A stretch of 64,000 nt of DNA from Ruminococcus sp. (GTDB lineage: Bacteria; Bacillota; Clostridia; Oscillospirales; Ruminococcaceae). The DNA lies in NCBI GenBank assembly GCA_017462565.1, contig JAFTQW010000028.1, forward strand, positions 48,564 to 112,563, in the 5' to 3' direction. The notes beneath the pieces were generated by a model. The model was not told the DNA's origin, ran no database searches, and worked only from the letters and a program-made list of their open reading frames with translations. Below, one piece after another: positions 58,265 to 64,000 of this stretch (the first letter of the stretch is position 1; every line of letters starts with the position of its first letter). The translations under genes and the position numbers were made by a program.

Positions 58265-61123
58265 ATGAAATTTAAATGCATAGCAGAGAAATGTATCTCC
58301 GCTATAACAGCGTCAGCTATGATTGTTACCGGATTCTGTATTTTCCCTCAGAAAGAGACAAAAGCGGCTGATGCCGTTGTGATTGATACAACTACCGAAT
58401 ATCAGACTATCAGGGGTTTCGGCGGCATCAATCATCCGGAATGGACCGGTAAGGATATGACTGATTCACAGAGACAGACTGCTTTTGGAAACGGAGCAGA
58501 CGAGCTTGGTCTTACTATTCTCAGAGTTTTTGTAAATCCGGATAAAAATCAGTGGAACAAGGCTGTTCCTACTGCTAAATATGCATCTGAAAATGGTGTC
58601 ACTGTTTTTGCGTCACCATGGGAACCGCCTTCAAATCTTGCAGAATCCGGCGGAAGCAACGGAAAGCTTCATATTCCTAAGTCGAATTACGAAGCTTACG
58701 CTCAGCATCTTAATGATTTTGGCACTTATATGAAAAACAACGGCGTTGATTTGTATTCTATATCTGTTCAAAATGAACCTGACTATGCTTCTGAATGGAC
58801 ATATTGGTCGACCGATGAAACGGTTGACTTTATTGCGAATTATGGCGATAAGATAACAAGTACAAGACTCATGTCGCCTGAATCTTTTCAATATGCTCCT
58901 GTGAACGCTTCATGGGTGAAAGACGGAGGAAAGAAATTTTATCAAAAAATTATGGCGAACAGCAAGGCATTCGCTAACTGTGACGTGTTTGGTACTCATA
59001 TGTATGGCACGACAAGAGATTGGATGGATTATCCAGAACTCGAAAATTGCGGCAAGGAAATATGGATGACAGAAGTTTACGTTCCCAACAGTGATGCCGA
59101 TTCAGCTAATCGCTGGCCTGAAGCTCTTGATGTTTCTGAAAATATTCATAATGCCATGGTTGTTGGAAATATGAGCGTTTATACATGGTGGTATATACGA
59201 AGAAGCTATGGTCTTATGGACGAAAATGGCGCTATCACCAAAAGAGGCTACAACATGGCTCAGTATTCAAAATTTGTACGCCCGGGAGACGTTCGCATTG
59301 AAGCTACAGAGCAGCCTGCGAAAGATATCTTTGTGTCTGCGTATAAAAACGACAGTAATCAGGTAACGATCGTTGCCGTTAATAAGAGTACAGAGGGATA
59401 CGCTCAGCTCTTTTCTATTGGAAGCGGTGAAAATATAGTAAACGTTGATCGATACAGAACCTCGGCAAATGAGAACATTGCTCTTACAAAGAATCTTGAA
59501 TACACCGGAGGAAGCTTTTATGCGCAGCTTCCGGCAGAAAGCGTTTCAACCTTTGTAGTATCTCTTGAAGGAAACGGAGTAACTCCCGGAATCGAACCGG
59601 ATGAAAACGGTTATTTCTTTCACGATACGTTTGAAGGAGATGTTTCTGATTGGGAAAGCAGAGGTTCAGCAAGCGTTACGCTTAGCGGCCGCACATCGTA
59701 TGAAGGAAGTGAATCGCTTCTTGTTCAGGAAAGAACAGCAACATGGAACGGTGGAATGAAAGAGCTTAATCCAAAGGTTTTTGTTCCGGGTAAAGAATTC
59801 AGTTTCAGTACTGACGTTATGTATTTTGACGGAGACGCTGTAAATAATTTCTTCATGAAGCTCGAATATACAGGCTCTGACGGCGAGACTCATTATTCAA
59901 CTATTGCGCAGGCTAAAGCTGTTAAAGGAGAATGGGTTCAGCTCGCCAATACCAACTATGCTATTCCTGCTGATGCATCCGACATGAAGCTTTATATTGA
60001 AACGGAAAGTGGCACTGATAATTTCTATATTGATGAAGCTGTCGGAGCACTTCCCGGTACGGTGATAAAAGGTGCAGAGGAAATAACATTTATTCTTGGA
60101 GATGTAAACTGCGACGGCACAATAGATTCATTTGATCTCGCAGCAGCAAGAAGAGGTATTCTCGGAAATTTCAAAAGCAATGTTGCAGCTCTTGCAGCAG
60201 ATGTAAATCAAGATGGTAAAACAACTGTTGCGGATCTTGTAATGCTTCAGGAGTATATCCTTAGAGTAATAAACAAGTTTGAAAAAGCTCCGGATAATAA
60301 AATGACTATGAAAGAATATACAGAAAAAGTAGCTCCTCTTTTAAAGGAAACAGAACCAGCTGAAGAAAGAAATGAAAAACCTGGAGTACAGTATGGAACA
60401 GTAAGCAAACAAAGCTATTGGTCGACTACCTGTAATCGTCAGAAAAATTTCAATATTCTTTTACCGGCAAACTACAATGAAAATAAGCAATATCCTGTTC
60501 TCTATGCTATGCACGGATATTGGCAGAACGAAGATACTCTTATAGATGAATCTGATGAAAGCATGAGAACACGTCAGATAATCGGAAACGCTATTGCTTC
60601 AGGAGAAGCAGAAGAAATGATAGTTGTGTTCCCTGATATTTATTCAAGTGCAACACAACCTGCCTGTACTGCAATGGATGATGCTAATAATGCAGCATAT
60701 GATAACTTCATAAATGATCTTACCAAAGACCTTATGCCTTATATTGAATCACATTATCCTGTAAAGACCGGACGTGATAATACTGCTATAACCGGATTTT
60801 CAATGGGAGGCCGTGAAGCGCTTATAATAGGCATGAAGCGTCCTGACCTTTTCGGATATGTAGGTGCAATTTGTCCGGCGCCGGGAGTACACGATGTTGT
60901 AAGCACTGCTGATTTCAAATACAATGATGTTGAACCATATCTGCTCCTTCTTACCGCAGGAAGCAACGATACTGTAGTATATTCAACACCATCAGGATAT
61001 AATGATGATCTTACAAACAACGGAGTTCCTCATATCTGGCAATATGTAACCGGAGGATATCATGGAGGAAATTCAATACGTGCGCATATATATAATTACG
61101 TTCGCTGGATTTTCAAGAATTAA
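58265..61123 (+). CDS. multidomain xylanase/esterase: GH30-CBM22-dockerin-CE1
   Basis: 952 residues, secreted (signal about 1-35). GH30 (37-430, glucuronoxylanase-like) has acid/base Glu in SVQNEPDY and nucleophile in IWMTEVY. CBM22 447-600. Dockerin 605-675 (GDVNCDGTIDSFDL, DVNQDGKTTVADL). The CE1 esterase (705-950) has the nucleophile Ser in GFSMGG and His in GGYHGGNS. CE1 enzymes remove feruloyl or acetyl groups from xylan. AAGGAG lies before the ATG. Its CBM22-dockerin segment is very similar to that of the upstream GH10-GH43 protein, suggesting module exchange. Confidence 0.95.
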   Translation: MKFKCIAEKCISAITASAMIVTGFCIFPQKETKAADAVVIDTTTEYQTIRGFGGINHPEWTGKDMTDSQRQTAFGNGADELGLTILRVFVNPDKNQWNKAVPTAKYASENGVTVFASPWEPPSNLAESGGSNGKLHIPKSNYEAYAQHLNDFGTYMKNNGVDLYSISVQNEPDYASEWTYWSTDETVDFIANYGDKITSTRLMSPESFQYAPVNASWVKDGGKKFYQKIMANSKAFANCDVFGTHMYGTTRDWMDYPELENCGKEIWMTEVYVPNSDADSANRWPEALDVSENIHNAMVVGNMSVYTWWYIRRSYGLMDENGAITKRGYNMAQYSKFVRPGDVRIEATEQPAKDIFVSAYKNDSNQVTIVAVNKSTEGYAQLFSIGSGENIVNVDRYRTSANENIALTKNLEYTGGSFYAQLPAESVSTFVVSLEGNGVTPGIEPDENGYFFHDTFEGDVSDWESRGSASVTLSGRTSYEGSESLLVQERTATWNGGMKELNPKVFVPGKEFSFSTDVMYFDGDAVNNFFMKLEYTGSDGETHYSTIAQAKAVKGEWVQLANTNYAIPADASDMKLYIETESGTDNFYIDEAVGALPGTVIKGAEEITFILGDVNCDGTIDSFDLAAARRGILGNFKSNVAALAADVNQDGKTTVADLVMLQEYILRVINKFEKAPDNKMTMKEYTEKVAPLLKETEPAEERNEKPGVQYGTVSKQSYWSTTCNRQKNFNILLPANYNENKQYPVLYAMHGYWQNEDTLIDESDESMRTRQIIGNAIASGEAEEMIVVFPDIYSSATQPACTAMDDANNAAYDNFINDLTKDLMPYIESHYPVKTGRDNTAITGFSMGGREALIIGMKRPDLFGYVGAICPAPGVHDVVSTADFKYNDVEPYLLLLTAGSNDTVVYSTPSGYNDDLTNNGVPHIWQYVTGGYHGGNSIRAHIYNYVRWIFKN

Positions 61124-61142
61124 AAAATTATAAACTAAGAAA

Positions 61143-61190
61143 ATACGCAGATGAGTAAACTTTTTGTTTTAGCTCATCTGCGTATACTTA
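61143..61190 (+). terminator. terminator of the GH30-CE1 gene
   Basis: A 13-bp perfect stem (ATACGCAGATGAG with CTCATCTGCGTAT), 17-nt loop, T-rich tail. Confidence 0.85.
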
Positions 61191-61546
61191 TTTTTATGTT
61201 TATCATCATACAAAATCCGAGCAGCTTCTTCATATTCCCCTTCAATAAAAATTCTATAAATATCATTTTTTTCAATATATCTTTTTCCGAAATCTTTTCA
61301 GTATTTATCAATGAATTTTAAAACAATAAATTCTTCATATATTTCTGAAATAAAACCGATAGAATCTCCTTCGTCATTTTCTTTTTTAAAATATCACAGC
61401 ACCGATGTTTTTGCAAGACATAATTTTAATACTTCTTCAAGTAAATAATTATCTCTGTTTACATTTAAAACATTCGGTTCTATATTTCTTAGTTTAAATA
61501 GTTTCTCATATCCTGCTTTTGCAAATGTAATTAATGAAGATGTATG
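61171..61546 (-). pseudogene. gene remnant read through two in-frame TGA codons
   Basis: On the minus strand one frame stays open for about 125 codons apart from two TGA codons, at 61396-61394 and 61300-61298. Both fall where Trp would fit (SVL-x-YFKKEND and DKY-x-KDFGKRYIEK). The rest reads as ordinary helical protein (GYEKLFKLRNIEPNVLNV, GEYEEAARILYDD), and no other stop or frameshift is present. No start or ribosome site was found; the upstream end meets a plus-strand fragment near 61550. The product family is unknown. Most likely a decayed 3' fragment. Confidence 0.5.
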
Positions 61547-61800
61547 CTGTCTAATAATCTTGAAATAGTTGAACTTGATGAACCGATAACTCCAATTTAC
61601 AAGGAGGCATATGATGCTGTTGAAGCTGATGTTAATAACATTGTAGATTATGTTTATCTGGCGGACTCAGATGAGGACGGATTATATGATTTTCTTGAAG
61701 CTGATTTTAACGACCGCCGATTTGAACAGGGAGATATTAAGATCGTTGATGATAAAATAGTGTTAAGATCAGCAAGTTCTTACTTCAACAAATACGCTCC
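61544..61800 (+). pseudogene. internal fragment of a calcium-repeat surface protein
   Basis: About 85 codons encode acidic protein with LADSDEDGLYDFLEADF, similar to thrombospondin-type-3 calcium loops found in large surface proteins. The ATG at 61544 has stops just before it and no ribosome site. The homologous reading ends at about 61800, where recombinase sequence from the other strand begins. Both ends are therefore broken. AATACGCTCC is tandemly doubled at the right junction (61792-61811). Confidence 0.5.
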
Positions 61801-61806
61801 AATACG

Positions 61807-62231
61807 CTCCATATATAGGCTTTCGCCCTGTATATTTGCCCTGTGCCTTAGCAATCTCGATGCCCTCACGCTGTCGCTGTTTGATCTGCTCTCTTTCAAG
61901 CTGAGAGAGGGCAGCAAACACGGTGAGCATAAACTTTCCCGACGGAGTATCGGTGTCGATATTCTCCTTGTTGCTGACAAGTTTCACGCCCTTGTTTGTG
62001 AAGGGTGTCGATGATGTTCAGCAAGTCTTTTGTGGAGCGTCCCAGACGGCTGATACTCTCAACATAGAGAGTATCGCAGTCAAGCATTGCCCCGAGCTGA
62101 GGGCGGTCTGCGTTTGCTCCTGACAGCTTTTCAGAGAAGATACGATCAACCTGATAGTCGCACATAATCTCCTGCTGTCGGGCGGTTTCCTGTCTTTCCG
62201 TAGATACACGGATATATCCGATTTTGCTCAT
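61807..62231 (-). pseudogene. frameshifted, truncated serine recombinase
   Basis: Start ATG 62231 (MSKIGYIRVSTERQ, with the catalytic Ser). The resolvase domain continues with LSGANADRPQLGAML, VESISRLGRSTKDLLNII, then near 61985-61990 one extra base shifts the frame. The remaining part, KLVSNKENIDTDTPSGKF and LTVFAALSQLEREQIKQR, lies in another frame. After GKYTGRKPI the sequence runs into unrelated DNA, so the DNA-binding end is lost. The protein was an invertase/resolvase-type recombinase and is now inactive. Confidence 0.8.
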
Positions 62232-62247
62232 AATATTGTCATTTCTT

Positions 62248-63045
62248 TTATTCAAGAGTGTTTTTATTCCTGTGTTTCGCCTGTGTCTTCTGTCGGCTCT
62301 TTTCACGCTCACGCCTGTTGTGTTCGTCGCTGAGGTAGTCAATAGCATATGTTATTTCACTGTTTGGCATATATTCCATTAGTTTTTTTGCGCAATTATG
62401 TTGATTATTCGTTTCCGTTAAAACACATGGTTCCCTTTCTGTAAAAAGTTTTTCTACTCTGTCGCCCGAGATATTATTATCTTCTAAAAATGAAATAGCT
62501 AGCTCTTCAGAATGCATTCCGTTTTTACTAACAAATATTTCAGTAACAATATTATCGTTTAAATCTTTATAACGAACAACGCAAACATTCCTCTGAGGAT
62601 TAGTAATTCTTTTTTTTCTTCTAAAATCTAATGCCACTTTTGCAAGATCGTCATCATTGTAACTAACTTTATTTATATTAGAAATTAAATCTTTGGCTGT
62701 TAAACCACACTTATTATGTACACATACACTATTATCGCCAACAAAATAAGTATGATTATCTTCAACAGAGAAATTATAAACCCTTATAGGTTCTTCGAGA
62801 ATTTCATGCTGAACCTGTTCTACAACAACATATTCGCCGTTTACTGTATAAAGAACATCTCCAGCTCTTAACTCGCAAGCTTCAGTCCAGCCTTTTGTAG
62901 GAACATAGAATGGGTGAGTAGGCGTTGCATTGATTACAGAATCTCCCACCGTTATATGTACAAGCTCATCAGATTCTTTTTCATAAGTCTGAAGTACTCT
63001 CTTTAGTGATACTTCCTGTGTTTTCTCATCAAACGAATATACCTA
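62248..63045 (-). CDS. truncated polymorphic-toxin module: HINT domain plus deaminase-like toxin
   Basis: The frame is open from about 63045 without a ribosome site; GTG 62949 is the first common start. The first 100 codons are the distal part of a pretoxin HINT domain (ATPTHPFYVPTKGWTEA, GDVLYTV, ending VCVHN), and its N-terminal catalytic Cys block is missing. Then comes a toxin domain with HSEELAISFL and EREPC...NC, the His-x-Glu and Cys pairs of zinc-dependent deaminases (YwqJ-like). The end is basic and is followed by the recombinase remnant. It looks like an orphan C-terminal toxin cassette that could be recombined into a full toxin. Confidence 0.7.
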
Positions 63046-63056
63046 TATGATGAAAA

Positions 63057-63476
63057 TTATTTTAATTCTATTTCTAATGCACCTTGTACTTTAATATTAG
63101 TATTAATTTCTATTACTAAATCATATTCAAATTCAATTATAGTATTATCACTCAAACCATCAATTTTGCACACTACAATGTCAGTACCATTACTTTCAAC
63201 TACCTTGCCTATTGCAATAATAGTGGATGATTTATTAATTGGTTGAAAAAAGCCTTGTTCATCTTTGTCCTTATCTTCATAAGAATCAACTAGTGATATT
63301 TTTATTTGACCACTTAATATATCACCTTTTTTTCGTTTTGACAGATAGTTATTACTATCAAGGTATTCATCATATTCTACAAAATGAACCCAAATCTTTC
63401 TTTTTGACTTACTGAGTTCTATTTTAGCCCAACGTTCATATCCATCTCCATATATTTCTTCTATCTTATAATCCAT
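63057..63476 (-). CDS. candidate immunity protein
   Basis: 139 residues, acidic, soluble, beta-rich: RWAKIELSKSKRKIWVHFVEY, KRKKGDILSGQIKISLVDSYED, TIIEFEYDLVIEIN. No family recognised with certainty. It begins 12 bp after the toxin C-terminal fragment at 63488 and lies before the HINT-deaminase fragment, the usual slot of an immunity gene in polymorphic toxin loci. Which of the two toxins it would neutralise is not known; position favours the upstream one. Confidence 0.55.
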   Translation of the reverse strand: MDYKIEEIYGDGYERWAKIELSKSKRKIWVHFVEYDEYLDSNNYLSKRKKGDILSGQIKISLVDSYEDKDKDEQGFFQPINKSSTIIAIGKVVESNGTDIVVCKIDGLSDNTIIEFEYDLVIEINTNIKVQGALEIELK

Positions 63477-63487
63477 ATTAAAATCTC

Positions 63488-63865
63488 CTACGACATTTTC
63501 TGAAATGATTTTGGATCACTTGGCATCATCGATTGAATTTTTCCATCTACAACGATAACTACTACACCTTTTTTAGGTTTTTCCGCACCATCTATATAAT
63601 ATATTACTTTTCCTTGTAAATTCCTTGATTGTCCATTTTTTATAACTCTTTCAGCTTGTCTTGTAAAATTTTCAAAACCTTCTACTGTATTCTCAAAATC
63701 AGAAACCTCAACTCCCAATCTTTTAGCTAAAGAAGGTATGCGTTCTTTATACTTTTCCCAGTAATCAGCAAAATGCTTTACACCTTGATTAGTACCATCT
63801 TCTAATACTCCTCACAAATTTGCATATGGCGATTTTAACATTTCATCCTTCAATAGATTTATTGG
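63488..63865 (-). pseudogene. C-terminal fragment of a polymorphic toxin with in-frame TGA
   Basis: Reading from about 63865 leftward gives KSPYANL, a TGA at 63814-63812, then GVLEDGTNQGVKHFADYWEKY and a 76-residue domain ending GKIQSMMPSDPKSFQKMS. This ending resembles C-terminal toxin domains of RHS/contact-dependent toxins. The TGA falls where Trp fits. The upstream part of the gene is cut by the left end of an IS3-type element at 63866. It is either a dead remnant or an orphan toxin tip. The start codon at 63718 (TTG) has no ribosome site. Confidence 0.55.
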
Positions 63866-64000
63866 TGCTATACTAAAAAAGTAGACAGCAAAAAAGAAAA
63901 ATGATATAATAGAAGTAAACAGGCAAAGAGAAGATCATCAAGGAGGAAAAACCAATGACAAACAAACAACCGCAGTACGATGAAAACTTTAAAAAGAACA
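63866..64000 (+). mobile_element. left end of an IS3-family insertion sequence
   Basis: TGCTATACTAAAAAAGTAGA (63866-63885) is typical of IS3-family terminal repeats. A TAGACA-17-TATAAT promoter follows, and then an OrfA-like start. The right end is outside the window. Confidence 0.7.
63955..64000 (+). CDS. IS3-type transposase OrfA, N-terminus only
   Basis: ATG at 63955 with AAGGAGG about 8 nt upstream. The visible residues MTNKQPQYDENFKKN are like the beginning of IS3/IS150 OrfA helix-turn-helix proteins. The remaining coding sequence lies beyond the window. Confidence 0.65.
   Translation, partial: MTNKQPQYDENFKKN

Noticed and set aside
61792-61811. CRISPR-like repeat
   Set aside because: Only two adjacent 10-bp copies without spacers; better explained as a junction duplication.
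61923-62123. Plus-strand frame opposite the recombinase
   Set aside because: Antisense to recognisable serine recombinase sequence and without supporting signals.
61171-64000. Region-wide reassignment of UGA to Trp
   Set aside because: TGG codons are also used in the same fragments, the genes flanking the region end normally, and decay explains single TGA codons; kept only as a question in the findings.
1-64000. tRNA or rRNA genes, scaffoldin or cohesin genes
   Set aside because: No T-loop GTTCGA pattern with cloverleaf context, no rRNA sequence and no cohesin domain were noticed anywhere in the window.

Overview
The window reads as a chromosomal segment of a fibre-degrading, low-GC Clostridia bacterium of the Ruminococcus flavefaciens type. 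The main evidence is five secreted proteins carrying type I dockerins with R. flavefaciens-like architectures: GH9-CBM3c-dockerin, GH11-CBM22-dockerin-CE4, CBM22-GH10-CBM22-dockerin-GH43-CBM6, GH30-CBM22-dockerin-CE1, and a leucine-rich-repeat/dockerin/serpin protein. Codon use, 17-nt-spaced sigma-A promoters and anaerobic enzymes (NrdD/NrdG, a PPi-type phosphofructokinase) fit. No scaffoldin or cohesin gene, rRNA, tRNA or CRISPR array was seen. The species name is an inference from domain architecture.

Layout. 1-7.2 kb (+): lower glycolysis (pgk 3' end, tpiA, gpmI) with two small membrane proteins, then a nucleotide-sugar-type epimerase, a HAD phosphatase and a phosphofructokinase with PPi-type active-site residues. 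7.2-10.5 kb (-): GH9 endoglucanase downstream of a TrpR-like regulator (YerC family), which is preceded by a strong promoter and a long structured leader RNA. 10.9-14.3 kb (-): DUF2520 Rossmann protein, YolD-like protein, VOC protein and Y-family polymerase in one operon. 14.5-18.5 kb (+): SGNH-like membrane-anchored protein, then nrdD-nrdG with an NrdR-like box. 18.6-23.8 kb (-): response regulator/histidine kinase/ABC ATPase/FtsX-type permease, a peptide-antibiotic response module. 24-26.7 kb: acyltransferase, 6S RNA, DUF1292 protein, and an apparently free-standing RNA of about 525 nt with its own promoter and terminator. 27-29.2 kb: GH11-CE4 enzyme. 29.5-36.9 kb: a second two-component pair, a small C39-like protein and a third two-component/ABC module with duplicated permeases. 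36.9-38.2 kb: GNAT acetyltransferase cassette inside a 100-bp inverted repeat. 38.2-46.2 kb (-): Mrp ATPase, decayed small genes, MreB-like protein, RecD2-like helicase, MATE transporter, PlsY. 46.2-50.2 kb (-): anti-sigma-like protein, ECF sigma factor, dockerin-serpin. 50.5-51.6 kb: four-helix protein and Hsp20. 51.8-61.1 kb: AraC-type sensor-regulator divergent from two large xylanolytic enzymes. 61.2-64 kb: scrambled accessory region with gene fragments, a frameshifted serine recombinase, orphan polymorphic-toxin modules with a candidate immunity gene, and the left end of an IS3-type element.

How it works together. The dockerin enzymes cover cellulose (GH9) and the xylan backbone and side chains (GH10, GH11, GH30, GH43, CE1, CE4). 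The two adjacent xylan enzyme genes have nearly identical upstream boxes directly abutting their -35 elements, and the divergently transcribed AraC-family protein is the obvious candidate to bind them. The dockerin-serpin would let the cell attach a protease inhibitor to the same surface complex. Two ABC modules with two-component systems have 11-bp direct repeats at the ABC promoters, consistent with OmpR-family activation by antimicrobial peptides. The most unusual signals are the 525-nt RNA, the yerC leader RNA, the shared xylan promoter box, the inverted-repeat acetyltransferase cassette, and in-frame TGA codons at apparent Trp positions in the terminal accessory region.
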